This document shows positions 1-9,087 of a stretch of DNA of 64,000 nt, piece after piece; position 1 is the first letter of the stretch, and each line of letters begins with the position of its first letter. The DNA is from Streptomyces griseorubiginosus. GTDB taxonomy: Bacteria > Actinomycetota > Actinomycetes > Streptomycetales > Streptomycetaceae. The notes under the pieces were generated by a model. The model saw nothing but the letters and a program-made list of their open reading frames with translations. It was not told where the DNA came from and made no database searches. A program made the translations under genes and the position numbers. Location: contig NZ_KQ948743.1 of assembly GCF_001514195.1 (NCBI RefSeq), positions 205,585 through 269,584 on the forward strand, in the 5' to 3' direction.

Positions 1-1050
1 AACAAAGGTGTGCTCATAGCCGAGACCATGACCCGGCGGCCACCACGCGTCCAGGTAAGGGTGATCCGGTTCGGTGACGAGGATGCGGCGGAACCCGGCC
101 GTCTCGGCAGGTTCCCGATGGTCGTGGAAGGACAGCTCGTTGAGGCGCTCCAGGTCGAAGGCGAGGGAGCCGGACTCGCCGTTGATCTCCAGACGCAGGG
201 CGTTCTTGCGGCCGGTCGCCATCCGGGTGGCCTCGAACGTGGCGAGCGCTCCCGAGGCGAGGCGGCCGGTGAAGACGGCCGCGTCGTCGACGGTCACCGG
301 GCCGCGCGCGGCACCACCGGACGCGGTGAGACCGGAGGAAGCGCCGTCGAGACGGGGGCGTTCCCTGACGAAGGTCTCCATCTGGGCGGAGACGCCGACC
401 AGGACCTCACCCGCCAGGAACTGGGCGAGGTCGACGATGTGAGCGCCGAGGTCGCCGAGCGCACCCGATCCCGCGTGCTCCCGCTGGAGCCGCCACGTCA
501 GTGGGAAGTCGGGGTCCACGAGCCAGTCCTGGAGGTAGCTGACCCGTACGTGGCGCAGCGTGCCGAGCCTGCCGTCCGCGATGAGCCGTCGGGCGAAGGT
601 CAGGGCGGGCACGCGCCGGTAGTTGAAGCCCACCATGGCCAACTGGCCTCGCGAGCGCGCTGCTTCGGCTGCCGCGACCATGGCCTCGGCCTCGACGACC
701 GAGTTGGCCAGCGGCTTCTCGCACAGCACGTGCTTGCCCGCCTCCAGCGCCGCGATCGCGATCTCCGCGTGGCTGTCGCCCGGTGTGCAGATGTCGACGA
801 GGTGCACGTCGTCGCGGGTGATGAGGGCGCGCCAGTCGGTCTCCGTCGCGGCCCAGCCGTGCTTGTCGGCCGCCGCCCGCACCCGTTGCGCGTCGCGGCC
901 GGCGATCGCGGCCAGGACGGGCCGCAGGGGCAGGTCGAACGCGTGTCCCGCGGTGCGCCAGCCCTGTGAGTGCGCGGCGCCCATGAACGCGTAGCCGACC
1001 ATGCCGACGCCGAGCGTCGGCAGCGCGGTCCGACTGTCCCTCTGTTCCAT
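1..1050 (-). CDS. Gfo/Idh/MocA family NAD(P)-dependent oxidoreductase (3' end cut by window)
   Basis: Sugar or polyol dehydrogenase-like protein, cytoplasmic. The N-terminus carries a Rossmann dinucleotide motif (GVGMVGYAFMG), followed by a CTPGDSHAE segment and the family signature EKPLA, whose Lys is the usual catalytic residue. The C-terminal alpha/beta domain runs off the left edge, so the stop is not seen. The ATG at 1050 follows a GGAGG ribosome-binding site by a few bases. It is the last visible gene of a minus-strand set with a sugar ABC importer, so it probably oxidises the imported sugar or a derivative. The substrate cannot be told from the sequence; inositol or glucose dehydrogenase relatives are possible. 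Confidence 0.88.
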   Translation of the reverse strand, partial: MEQRDSRTALPTLGVGMVGYAFMGAAHSQGWRTAGHAFDLPLRPVLAAIAGRDAQRVRAAADKHGWAATETDWRALITRDDVHLVDICTPGDSHAEIAIAALEAGKHVLCEKPLANSVVEAEAMVAAAEAARSRGQLAMVGFNYRRVPALTFARRLIADGRLGTLRHVRVSYLQDWLVDPDFPLTWRLQREHAGSGALGDLGAHIVDLAQFLAGEVLVGVSAQMETFVRERPRLDGASSGLTASGGAARGPVTVDDAAVFTGRLASGALATFEATRMATGRKNALRLEINGESGSLAFDLERLNELSFHDHREPAETAGFRRILVTEPDHPYLDAWWPPGHGLGYEHTFV

Positions 1051-1147
1051 ACGGATTCCTCCTGGTCGGAGTGTCAGTGAGTCGTCGTGCTCTGCTGCCG
1101 CCCCGCCCCGCCTTCGCCGGACGCCGGGGCGGTGCGGCCCGGGCCGG

Positions 1148-2200
1148 TCAGATGAAGCCGGTCGGCAGGTACTGGTCGACGTTGTCCTTGGTGACGACGG
1201 CCGAGTAGAGGGTCAGGGAGGACGGGATCTCGAACTCGGCGAGGCCGCCGATGCCCTTGGCCTGGCCGAGCGCCCGGGCGAGGTCGATCGCGGAGGCGGC
1301 CATGGTCGGCGGGTACAGGACGGTCGCCTTCAGCACGCTGGTGCCGCTCTTGATGGCGTCCATGGCGGACTTGGCGCCCGCGCCGCCGACCATGAGGAAG
1401 TCGTCGCGCCCGGCCTGGTCGATGGCGCGCAGCGCACCAACGCCCTGGTCGTCGTCGTGGTTCCACAGCGCGTCGAAGGACGACTGGGCCTGGAGCAGCT
1501 GGGCCATCTTCGCCTGCCCGGACTCCACGGTGAAGTCGGCAGCCTGGCGGGCCACCTTGCGGATGTTGGGGTAGTTCTTCAGGGCGTCGTCGAAGCCCTT
1601 GGTGCGCTGCTGGGTCAGTTCGAGGTTGTCGAGTCCGGCGAGTTCGACGACCTTGGCGTTCTTCTTGCCCTTGAGCTGCTCGCCGATGTAGTGGCCGGCG
1701 TTGAGGCCCATGCCGTAGTTGTCGCCGCCGATCCAGCAGCGGTACGCCTGCGGGGAGGCGAACACACGGTCCAGGTTGACGACGGGGATACCCGCGCGCA
1801 TGGCCTGGAGGCCGACCTGGGTGAGGGCCTTGCCGTCGGCCGGCAGGATCACCAGCACGTCGACCTTCTTGTTGATCAGCGTCTGGACCTGGCCGATCTG
1901 CTGGGCGGTGTCGTTGGAGCCCTCGGTGATCTCCAGGGTGACGTCCGAATATTTCTTCGCCCGCGACTTGGCGTTGGAGTTGATGGCGTTGAGCCAGCCG
2001 TGGTCGGCCTGCGGTCCGGCGAAGCCGATGGTGACCTGCTTGCCGGGCTTGTCGTCCGCGACCGGGGCGGCGTTGTCCGCGGCCTGCGCCTGCTCCTTGG
2101 GCTCGTTGCTGGTGCAGGCCGTGAGCAGGGCGCCGGCGGAGACGGCGGCGGTGCCGAACAGGAGTGCTCTGCGGCTGGTGGAGGCGGGGGTTTCAGGCAT
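1148..2200 (-). CDS. Sugar ABC transporter substrate-binding lipoprotein (Peripla_BP_4, ribose-binding type)
   Basis: A 350-residue extracellular solute receptor. The N-terminus combines a twin-arginine motif (TSRRALLFG) with a lipobox (LLTAC), so it is probably exported by Tat and lipid-anchored. The body has the periplasmic-binding-protein type I fold seen in RbsB/XylF: TIGFAGPQADHGW near the start, then VLVILPADGKALTQ and IPVVNLDRVF. The frame is open much further upstream, but the ATG at 2200 is the only start that gives the export signal. It lies 104 bases downstream of the permease gene and 97 bases upstream of the oxidoreductase. A pentose or polyol ligand is likely but not proven. Confidence 0.92.
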   Translation of the reverse strand: MPETPASTSRRALLFGTAAVSAGALLTACTSNEPKEQAQAADNAAPVADDKPGKQVTIGFAGPQADHGWLNAINSNAKSRAKKYSDVTLEITEGSNDTAQQIGQVQTLINKKVDVLVILPADGKALTQVGLQAMRAGIPVVNLDRVFASPQAYRCWIGGDNYGMGLNAGHYIGEQLKGKKNAKVVELAGLDNLELTQQRTKGFDDALKNYPNIRKVARQAADFTVESGQAKMAQLLQAQSSFDALWNHDDDQGVGALRAIDQAGRDDFLMVGGAGAKSAMDAIKSGTSVLKATVLYPPTMAASAIDLARALGQAKGIGGLAEFEIPSSLTLYSAVVTKDNVDQYLPTGFI

Positions 2201-2304
2201 GGCGGATCGACCCTTCGAGTGGGCGGTGAGGTGGCGGGGATGCGGGCAGGCGGGGTGCCGGACGGCGGGGTCAGGGGCCGCCGTCCGGCACGTACCGCAC
2301 GGCG

Positions 2305-3330
2305 TCAGGTGCCGCCGTGCGGCGAGCGGCGCTGGACCAGCACGGCGGCGACGATGATGGCGCCCTTCGCGATCTGCTGGACAGCGGTCTCCAGGTTGTT
2401 CAGGGCGAAGATGTTGGTGATCGTGGTGAAGACCAGGACGCCCAGGACGGAGCCGATGATGGTGCCCCGGCCGCCGCTGAGCAGGGTTCCGCCGATGATC
2501 GCGGCGGCGATGGCGTCGAGTTCGTAGAGGTTGCCGTTGGTGTTCTGGCCCGACCCGGCGAGCACGATCAGCATGAACGCGGCTATCCCGCAGCACAGTC
2601 CGGACAGCAGGTAGAGATAGAGGCGCTGGCGGCGGACGTCGATGCCGGCGAGGCGGGCCGCTTCCGCGTTGCCGCCGACCGCGACGGTGCGGCGGCCGAA
2701 GGTGGTGCGGTTGAGCACCAGCCAGCCCACGAGGGTGACGGCGGCGAAGATCAGGACCAGCGGCGGGACACCGAGGATGTAGGAGTCCCTGGCCCCCAGG
2801 TCGAGCACCGACTCGACGCTCACGATCTGGGTGCTGCCGTCCGTGATCTGGAGTGCCAGGCCTCGGGCGGAGGCGAGCATGGCCAGCGTCGCGATGAACG
2901 GCACCATCCTGCCGTAGGCGATCAGCAGCCCGTTCACGAGACCGCAGCCGACACCGACGATCAGCGCGGTGAACAGGATGCCCGCGAAGCCGAACTCCTG
3001 GGTGGCCACGGTCGTCGCCCACACCGAGGCGAGCGCCACGATCGCGCCGACCGACAGGTCGATGCCGCCGCTGGTGATCACGAACGTCATGCCGACGGTG
3101 ACGACACCGATCACGGACGCCTGGGTGAGCACGAGTTGCAGGTTGCTCGTCGCGAGGAACTCGTCCGGAGCGGTGATGCCACCGACCGCGACGAGGACGG
3201 CGAGGACGCCGAGCAGGGACAGTGTGCGTACGTCCCCTCCCCACCGTGGGCCCGAACCCGGCTTCTCCCCCACGGACTTGGCGGCGGACGTCGGCGCGTC
3301 CTTCTGCGCCGCGGTGGTCGGCTGCGTCAT
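2305..3330 (-). CDS. Sugar ABC transporter permease (RbsC/XylH family)
   Basis: A 341-residue integral membrane protein with a short hydrophilic N-terminus followed by about eight to ten hydrophobic segments. It matches the BPD_transp_2 family, including the conserved stretch TFVITSGGIDLSVGAIVAL and the later AAIIGGTLLSGGRGT. It forms the channel of the importer with the ATPase encoded immediately upstream. The ATG at 3330 overlaps the ATPase stop in an ATGA arrangement, so the two are translationally coupled. Nothing odd is seen. Confidence 0.95.
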   Translation of the reverse strand: MTQPTTAAQKDAPTSAAKSVGEKPGSGPRWGGDVRTLSLLGVLAVLVAVGGITAPDEFLATSNLQLVLTQASVIGVVTVGMTFVITSGGIDLSVGAIVALASVWATTVATQEFGFAGILFTALIVGVGCGLVNGLLIAYGRMVPFIATLAMLASARGLALQITDGSTQIVSVESVLDLGARDSYILGVPPLVLIFAAVTLVGWLVLNRTTFGRRTVAVGGNAEAARLAGIDVRRQRLYLYLLSGLCCGIAAFMLIVLAGSGQNTNGNLYELDAIAAAIIGGTLLSGGRGTIIGSVLGVLVFTTITNIFALNNLETAVQQIAKGAIIVAAVLVQRRSPHGGT

Positions 3331-4850
3331 GACGTCGGGCTCCCTTCCATCACAAGATCGAGTACGCGGTGCTCGTCGAGCTCCCGGGCGTCCGCCGTGT
3401 GCACGACGCTGCCTTCGCGGAGCACCAGCACCCGGTCGGCGAGTCCCAGGACCTCGGGGACCTCGCTGGACACGAGAAGTACGGCCAGGCCCTCGTCGGC
3501 CAGCCGGCGGATCACTGCGTAGAGCTCCGCGCGGGCGCCGATGTCGACGCCCCTGGTCGGCTCGTCCAGCAGCAGCACCTTGCAGCCGCGCAGCAGCCAG
3601 CGGGCGAGTACGGCCTTTTGCTGGTTGCCGCCGGACAGGGTCCTGATCGCGGCGTCCGGGTTGTCCGGTCGCAGGGACAGTTCCCGCACTGCTTCGTGCG
3701 TCGCGGCCCGCTCGGTACGGCGGTCCAGCCAGCCCGCGCGAGCGAACCGGGACAGCGTGGAGATCGAGACGTTGCTGCTGACCGACTCCAGCATCAGCAG
3801 TGCCTGCGCCTTGCGTTCCTCGGGTGCGAGACCGATGCCGGCACCGACCGCGGCGCGGACGCTTCCGGGGCGCAGAGGTGTGCCGTCGACGAGGACGCGG
3901 CCTCGGTCGGGCTTGCGGGCGCCGTAGATCGTCTCCAGGATCTCGCTGCGCCCGGACCCGACGAGCCCGGCCAAGCCGACGATCTCACCGGGCCGCAACT
4001 CCAGATCGACCGGCGCGAACTCCCCTCGCCTGCTGAGCCCTTCGACCTTCAGCACGGGCGCCCGCTCCGCCGCGAACCCGGCCGCGGGCCGCTCGGGGAA
4101 GACGTACTCCACGTTCCGGCCGGTCATCAGGGCGACGACCTCGTGGGTCGGTGTGGACTCGGCGGGCAGACCGCCCGCGACCGACCGGCCCTCCTTGAGG
4201 ACCGTGACCCGGTCGCCGATGCGGCGGATCTCCTCGAGGCGGTGGGATATGTAGACGACGGCGACACCGTCGGAGGTCAGATCGCCCACGATCCTGAAGA
4301 GGTTGTCGACCTCTTCGGGGTCGAGCGCCGCCGAGGGCTCGTCCATCACGATCAGCCGCACCTCGTGGGAGAGCGCGCGGGCCATCGAGACGATCTGCTG
4401 CTGGGCGGCGGACAGTTCACCGACGAGGCGCGTCGGATCGATCTCCGCGTGCCCGAGACGTTTCAGCAGCTCGGCGGTGGCCGTCCGGGCGGCGGAGGCA
4501 CGCACCACGAACCCGGCCGCGGTGGGTTCGTGCCCGAGGAAGACGTTCTCCGCGACGGACAGCCCCTCGATCAGGTCGAGTTCCTGGTAGATGGTGGCGA
4601 TGCCGAGCCGCATGGCGGCGACCGGCGATCCCAGGGTCACGGGCGCACCGCGCCAGGTGATCTCACCGCTGTCCGGCTGGTGAGCGCCGGCGAGCACTTT
4701 GATCAGAGTCGACTTGCCGGCCCCGTTCTGACCGAGCAGACAGTGCACCTCACCGGCCTGGACCTCGAGATCCACACCGTCCAGGGCGCGAACACCGGGG
4801 AAGGACTTGGTGATACCGGACATGGTGAGCAGGGGTGGTCGTGGTGCCAT
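3327..4850 (-). CDS. Sugar ABC transporter ATP-binding protein, two nucleotide-binding domains (RbsA/XylG type)
   Basis: A 507-residue cytoplasmic ATPase with two ABC domains in tandem, as in RbsA. The first carries Walker A GQNGAGKST, signature LSAAQQQ and Walker B LIVMDEPSAALD. The second has the degenerate P-loop GLVGSGRSE usual for the C-terminal half, signature LSGGNQQK and LLLDEPTRGVD. Family length is about 500 residues, so it is complete. It is the first gene of the importer operon and is followed by the permease with a 4-base overlap. The promoter should lie in the 331-base gap upstream, which also contains degenerate repeats. Confidence 0.95.
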   Translation of the reverse strand: MAPRPPLLTMSGITKSFPGVRALDGVDLEVQAGEVHCLLGQNGAGKSTLIKVLAGAHQPDSGEITWRGAPVTLGSPVAAMRLGIATIYQELDLIEGLSVAENVFLGHEPTAAGFVVRASAARTATAELLKRLGHAEIDPTRLVGELSAAQQQIVSMARALSHEVRLIVMDEPSAALDPEEVDNLFRIVGDLTSDGVAVVYISHRLEEIRRIGDRVTVLKEGRSVAGGLPAESTPTHEVVALMTGRNVEYVFPERPAAGFAAERAPVLKVEGLSRRGEFAPVDLELRPGEIVGLAGLVGSGRSEILETIYGARKPDRGRVLVDGTPLRPGSVRAAVGAGIGLAPEERKAQALLMLESVSSNVSISTLSRFARAGWLDRRTERAATHEAVRELSLRPDNPDAAIRTLSGGNQQKAVLARWLLRGCKVLLLDEPTRGVDIGARAELYAVIRRLADEGLAVLLVSSEVPEVLGLADRVLVLREGSVVHTADARELDEHRVLDLVMEGSPTS

Positions 4851-5006
4851 GAGGAATCCCCTCGGCGGATGCGGGCCGTGAGTGTGAGTGGGCAGGGCGG
4901 GGCCGGGTGGTTACGGCGGTGATGTGGCCGTTGCTGTGACGCTGCTGGTGAGTCGGGGGCTGCGCTGAGGGCGCCGGGGCGTTGCGGGGTCGCCGCGGCG
5001 CGCCGG

Positions 5007-5157
5007 GGTGCGGGATCGCCCAGGAGGGCGGGCTGGAGTGCGGGCTCCCAGGAGTGCGGGATCGCCCAGGAGTTCGGGACCCACGAGTGCGGGATCGTCT
5101 GGAAGTGCGGGAAGAGTGGGGGATCGCCTGGAAGTGCGGGGCGCCTGGAAGGGATCT
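5007..5157. repeat. Cluster of degenerate 15-20 base direct repeats
   Basis: About seven imperfect copies of AGTGCGGGATCGCCCAGGAG follow each other in the gap between the ROK gene and the sugar importer. Examples start near 5008, 5037, 5053, 5070, 5086, 5103 and 5133, with spacing drifting between about 16 and 29 bases. No credible gene overlaps them. They sit upstream of the importer start at 4850 and just past the ROK stop. They could be a VNTR, or a multi-site operator for the adjacent repressor. The rest of the 4851-5181 gap shows no gene. Confidence 0.6.
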
Positions 5158-5181
5158 GTCGGCGACGGGCTGGGTGGTGGG

Positions 5182-6363
5182 TCAGGCCGGCGAGAAGACG
5201 TGGTCGCTGATGAGGCGGGCCGCGCCGATGGCTCCGGCGGCAGGCCCCAACTCCCCCAGCACGATGGGCAGATTGCCGGTCGCCAGCGGCAGCGACTGAC
5301 GGTAGACCTGGGTCCGGACGCTGGCCAGCAAGGTGTGGCCGAGTCCGGTCACACCACCGCCGATCACCACCAGCCCCGGGTTGAAGAAACTGACGAGCCC
5401 CGCGATGACCTGCCCCAGTCGCTTCCCGCCCTCGCGGATCAGCTCCAGGGCGACGGGGTCCCCGGCCGCCGCGGCAGCGGACACGTCCTCGGCCGTCAGC
5501 CGTTCGGCTGTCTCCAGCCGCGCGGCGAGCTGCGCCGAGCGGCCCTCACGCGCCGCCTGCTCCGCGTCGCCGGCCAGTGCGGCCCCGCTGAAGTGGGCTT
5601 CCAGGCAGCCCCGGTTGCCGCACACGCAGGCACGGCCGTCCGGGTCGACCTGGATGTGGCCGATGTCGCCCGCGCTGCCCGTCACCCCGCGGTGGACCTC
5701 ACCGCCGGCGACGATGCCGCAGCCGATACCGGTACCGATCTTGACGCAGAGGAAGTCACCCACGGACCGAGCCACACCCGCGTGCATCTCCCCCATCGCC
5801 ATCAGGTTCACGTCGTTGTCGACCATGACCGGACAGCCGAGTTCCTGACTGAGCGCCTCCCGCACGGGAAAGCCGTCCCAGCCCGGCATGATCGGCGGAG
5901 CCACCGGAACACCCTCCGGAAAGCGCACCGGCCCCGGAACACCGATACCGGCCCCGTCGAAACCCTCCGCCAGCCCGGACGCCCTCAACTTCGCCGCCAT
6001 CGAAAGGACTTGCTCGAAGACCGCTACCGGGCCCTCACGCACGTCCATCGGTTGGTTCAGGTGCCCGAGGACCTCCAACTCCGCATTGGTCACGGCGACA
6101 TCGATGGACGTGGCCCCGATGTCGACGCCGAGGAAGCGCAGCGTCGGCGCGAGCCGGATGTTGTGCGAGCGGCGCCCGCCGCGGGAGGGGGCCAGCCCGT
6201 CCGCGACGACCAGGCCCGTCTCCAGCAGCCGGTCGACCTCGACCGCCAGCTTCGAACGGGACAGGTCCACCAGATCACCCAGCTGGGCACGAGAGTTGGA
6301 GCCGTTGTCACGCAACAGACGCAGCAGCCGTCCCTGATGGGTGTTCTCAGGTCGAGCGGTCAT
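5182..6363 (-). CDS. ROK family transcriptional repressor
   Basis: A 393-residue sugar-responsive repressor. The N-terminus is a winged helix-turn-helix (HQGRLLRLLRDNGSNSRAQL, then LSRSKLAVEVDRL). The rest is a ROK/sugar-kinase fold with the phosphate motif LGVDIGATSIDVAV, a central GIGVPGPV and the zinc motif CVCGNRGCLE. The frame extends upstream, but the ATG at 6363 gives the normal NagC/XylR-type length; a GTG twelve bases earlier is a possible alternative. Lying directly upstream of the codirectional sugar importer, it probably controls that operon in response to the sugar or its phosphate. Confidence 0.92.
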   Translation of the reverse strand: MTARPENTHQGRLLRLLRDNGSNSRAQLGDLVDLSRSKLAVEVDRLLETGLVVADGLAPSRGGRRSHNIRLAPTLRFLGVDIGATSIDVAVTNAELEVLGHLNQPMDVREGPVAVFEQVLSMAAKLRASGLAEGFDGAGIGVPGPVRFPEGVPVAPPIMPGWDGFPVREALSQELGCPVMVDNDVNLMAMGEMHAGVARSVGDFLCVKIGTGIGCGIVAGGEVHRGVTGSAGDIGHIQVDPDGRACVCGNRGCLEAHFSGAALAGDAEQAAREGRSAQLAARLETAERLTAEDVSAAAAAGDPVALELIREGGKRLGQVIAGLVSFFNPGLVVIGGGVTGLGHTLLASVRTQVYRQSLPLATGNLPIVLGELGPAAGAIGAARLISDHVFSPA

Positions 6364-6534
6364 CCGTCTCACGATCCCCTCCCCTCGCACACGACCGGGT
6401 CCCGGACGCCGCCGGTCTCCGCCGACTGCGTCGTCAGGCTTTCGAGGAGGAACGTAACAACGATTTTCCAGACTGGGAAGTACTTGTGCAGCACTCAGAC
6501 GTTCTTTTCCCACACTCAGGACAAAGTCGAAGTC

Positions 6535-7119
6535 TCAGCGGCGTACGCGGTACCACAGGTGTGTCGCGCCCTTGCCCTGGATCACGGTCGGGTCGTCGAA
6601 GCGGTGCGGTGCGTCGGTCAGGTCGGCGAAGTAGGGGATCCCGTTGCCGAGCAGTACTGGCACGAGACTGATGCAGACCTCGTCCACCAGTCCCAGGTCG
6701 AGTGCCTGCCGTGCGATGTCGGCGCTGGCGATGCTGACGTGTCGGTCACCGGCGATCTCCCTGGCTCGGGTGACGCCTTCCGCGACGCCGTCGACGAAGG
6801 TCGTACGCGGCCACTTCGCTGCGGCGTCGGGCGCGCGGTGCGTCACGACGACGACCGGCGCGCCGATGGGGTGGTTGTCGTCCCAACCGTTGGTCAGGTC
6901 GAACAGCCGGCGGCCGCAGACGAGAGCACCGGCTCCGGCGAGGACCTCGCGCAGCATCTCCGCGCTGTTCGCGTCGACCTGGAAGGACCAGCGCTCGTCG
7001 GCACTGGGCACGGTGACATCGCCGGCACCGTACCAACCGAACAGCTCATCGGTTCCGTCACCGGGGTCGGCTATGTACCCGTCCAGCGACATCGTCATGT
7101 GGGTGTAGACCTTGCTCAT
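6535..7119 (-). CDS. Dihydrofolate reductase family protein (RibD C-terminal fold)
   Basis: A 194-residue small cytoplasmic reductase of the RibD_C/DHFR fold. It has the typical opening MTMSLDGYIA, a central GALVCGRRLFDLTNGW (nucleotide-binding region) and the C-terminal GLVDEVCISLVPVLLGNGIPYF. The ATG at 7119 has a perfect AGGAGG five bases upstream. In-frame upstream sequence lacks family similarity, so longer starts are rejected. Members of this family in streptomycetes are mostly uncharacterised NADPH-dependent reductases. A second, divergent relative lies at 9284-9889. Confidence 0.9.
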   Translation of the reverse strand: MSKVYTHMTMSLDGYIADPGDGTDELFGWYGAGDVTVPSADERWSFQVDANSAEMLREVLAGAGALVCGRRLFDLTNGWDDNHPIGAPVVVVTHRAPDAAAKWPRTTFVDGVAEGVTRAREIAGDRHVSIASADIARQALDLGLVDEVCISLVPVLLGNGIPYFADLTDAPHRFDDPTVIQGKGATHLWYRVRR

Positions 7120-7253
7120 GCGGACCTCCTGCGGGCTCCTTCTGGACAGACCTCCGGGGAGTCTCGAATTCATCGGTACCGTTACCGGCCGATTTGGCAT
7201 GTAATTGGGCGAACCGTATGGAGACAGCAGGTCTCACAGGTGCGCGTATGCAC

Positions 7254-7420
7254 CTAAGGGGGCCTGTCTGCGGCAGGGGTCCTTGCGGCGATGGCTCCGA
7301 CCGCGGCGAGAAAGCCGTGCAGGCGTCCGCCGGAGGACACCGCGTCGACGTAGACGGTGGTGACGATCGCAGTTCCGAGGGCGTTGGCCAGTTGTTGGAC
7401 CGGCGCATCGGCGCAGCCCT
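7254..7420 (-). pseudogene. Remnant of a DHA2-type MFS transporter C-terminus
   Basis: On the minus strand a frame ending in TAG at 7254-7256 reads QQLANALGTAIVTTVY and then GGRLHGFLAAVGAI. This resembles the QQLGGALGVAVLGTVF segment found late in EmrB/QacA-type drug exporters. Upstream of about 7420 the similarity stops, and no complete transporter is present. Most of the gene appears to have been lost. The call rests on a short recognisable motif, so it is tentative. Confidence 0.4.
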
Positions 7421-7499
7421 CGCCGTAATCGCGGCGCTCATCACCCGGTTCGTCCTGCGGCGAGAAACGTGGGCCGCACAGCGTTCCGGTCCGTTTGCG

Positions 7500-8153
7500 T
7501 CAGAGCATCTTGAGGCCCCGTTGCGCGATGCGCAGTACTTCATCCCGCGGTCGCTCGTCCGCTCGTTCAACGAGCACGAGGCCCCAATCCTGTCGCCGGA
7601 CTGCGGCAAGGGTCACCGCCCGCTCGTGCCGCAAGTACGTCACCGCCGAAGCGGCGTCGGTCACTTGGGGAGTCACCTCGTAGTGCGCGAGTTTGCCGAG
7701 GTACCAGTCCAGCCACTGTTCTCCTTCGCGCGCCACGGCTCGGGACAGTGCGGACTCTGCGTTCCCGTCGAGGAAGACCATGACCGGCCGGAGGGGTGCG
7801 AGCACCTCGCTGAGATCGGTCATGAAGGTGTCGATCGTCTCCGCGTCCTGTCCCATGGCCAGCAGCGTGGGTACGAACGGCATCAGCGCATCCGCGATCA
7901 CCACGTCGTCGCCACTCGCCACCACGGCGTCGACGAAACTCGCAGTTGCGCCGATCAGCATCTCCGGTCGCACTCTGCCTGTCGTCTCGAACTCCGCGGC
8001 CACCGCGGCGAACTGGGGCCGGGACAGGACCTCCTCCTCGCGGAAGTGATCCACGCGCAGTCCCCGGCCGGACAACCATGAAGACAACCCGGCACACAAA
8101 GTCGACTTTCCCACTCCGGGAGATGCTCCCCACACGGTGATCAGGACCGTCAC
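7500..8153 (-). CDS. P-loop NTPase / AAA family protein, nucleoside-kinase-like
   Basis: A 217-residue cytoplasmic protein with a clear N-terminal Walker A motif (GASPGVGKST, residues about 9-18) and a hydrophobic VVIADALMPF strand resembling a Walker B or kinase lid region. The remainder is alpha/beta without export signals. The start is GTG at 8153, immediately before the P-loop strand; no strong ribosome-binding site is visible. Similar streptomycete proteins are annotated as hypothetical or as ATP-binding small-molecule kinases. The substrate is unknown. Confidence 0.8.
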   Translation of the reverse strand: MTVLITVWGASPGVGKSTLCAGLSSWLSGRGLRVDHFREEEVLSRPQFAAVAAEFETTGRVRPEMLIGATASFVDAVVASGDDVVIADALMPFVPTLLAMGQDAETIDTFMTDLSEVLAPLRPVMVFLDGNAESALSRAVAREGEQWLDWYLGKLAHYEVTPQVTDAASAVTYLRHERAVTLAAVRRQDWGLVLVERADERPRDEVLRIAQRGLKML

Positions 8154-8226
8154 GGTCGCCCAGTCTAAGGTCGTGCCGGCAGGTGGCCGTCGCTCGTGTG
8201 ATCCCGGCCGAGGACCGGCCCCCGGT

Positions 8227-9087
8227 TCAGGCGTCCTCGAACAGCAAGTCCTCCGCCGGGTGGGTCATCCGTACCGTCGTGCCGTTGGTGGTCTCCACCA
8301 CGTGGTGCAGTCCCACGCAGCGCTCCCCCGTGGAGAGGATGGAGTACCGGTCGCCCACGCCGGCCAGGTAGGCGGGGAAGCAGGTGAGCGGCATCGTGCC
8401 GAGGTTCAGGTAGTCCACCAGGCGGCGGAACAGCTTGGGCAGGAGCACGGCGTCGTCCGTCAGCGAGGACAGGCCGCTCACCTTCACCCCGCTGAGGGTG
8501 ACGTCGCTCGGCCACAGCCCCCGGCCCACCTCCCGTGCCTGTTCGGCCGTGGTGGCCATCTCGGCGCGCAGGCTGGTGAAAAGGCTGCGGTAGAACGTGG
8601 GGTAGGTCAGGCCTACAGTGAGTAGGTGGTGGTTCAGCGTCGTCCGCAGCAGGGCGGCGTCCACGTCGATCTCCCGGCCGCTGTCCCCCGGCGGTGTGCC
8701 GCGGCCCGCCAGGGCGATGCAGCGGCCGTGGATGTCGGTGCCCCGGGTGAGGACGAAGCCGGGGACCGTGGCCGGGGTGGTGGCGAGCACGTTCTCGTCC
8801 TCACGCTGGACGTCGGTGAAGCCGATCCAGCTCAGCAGCTCGTCGCGCGCGGCGTGGGCGAACGGCAGGGGCTGGTGGACCCGGTAGGCGCCGTAGTGCG
8901 TCTCCAGTGCGTCGATCGCGTCCAGCCGCAGCTTGGCGCGACCGGAGGCGGTGCGCTCGACGGCCCGGCCGAGGCCACCGCCCACGAGGTCCCACTCGGT
9001 CGGGTCGGCGGCCGTGAAGGCCACCGTGTCCCCGTCCGGTTGGGTGCCCTTGACGTCGTAGAAGCCTTTGATCAGAAGCATGGGCAT
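8227..9087 (-). CDS. Cytoplasmic protein with an SNase-like (thermonuclease) N-terminal domain
   Basis: A 286-residue protein. The first half resembles a staphylococcal-nuclease OB fold: DGDTVAF near the N-terminus, then RAKLRLDAIDALETHY, which lines up with the family RLxGIDAPE catalytic region, and later TYPTFYRSL with a GLWPSD ending. The C-terminal half, with KLFRRLVDYLNLGTMPLT, is not a domain I recognise. There is no signal peptide, so it would act inside the cell. ATG 9087 was chosen because upstream in-frame sequence is unconserved and a GGGAG lies just upstream. Nuclease activity is inferred only from the motif pattern. Confidence 0.65.
   Translation of the reverse strand: MPMLLIKGFYDVKGTQPDGDTVAFTAADPTEWDLVGGGLGRAVERTASGRAKLRLDAIDALETHYGAYRVHQPLPFAHAARDELLSWIGFTDVQREDENVLATTPATVPGFVLTRGTDIHGRCIALAGRGTPPGDSGREIDVDAALLRTTLNHHLLTVGLTYPTFYRSLFTSLRAEMATTAEQAREVGRGLWPSDVTLSGVKVSGLSSLTDDAVLLPKLFRRLVDYLNLGTMPLTCFPAYLAGVGDRYSILSTGERCVGLHHVVETTNGTTVRMTHPAEDLLFEDA

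Noticed and set aside
5007..5157. CRISPR array
   Set aside because: Repeat units are imperfect, spacing is irregular with almost no spacer, and no cas genes are present.
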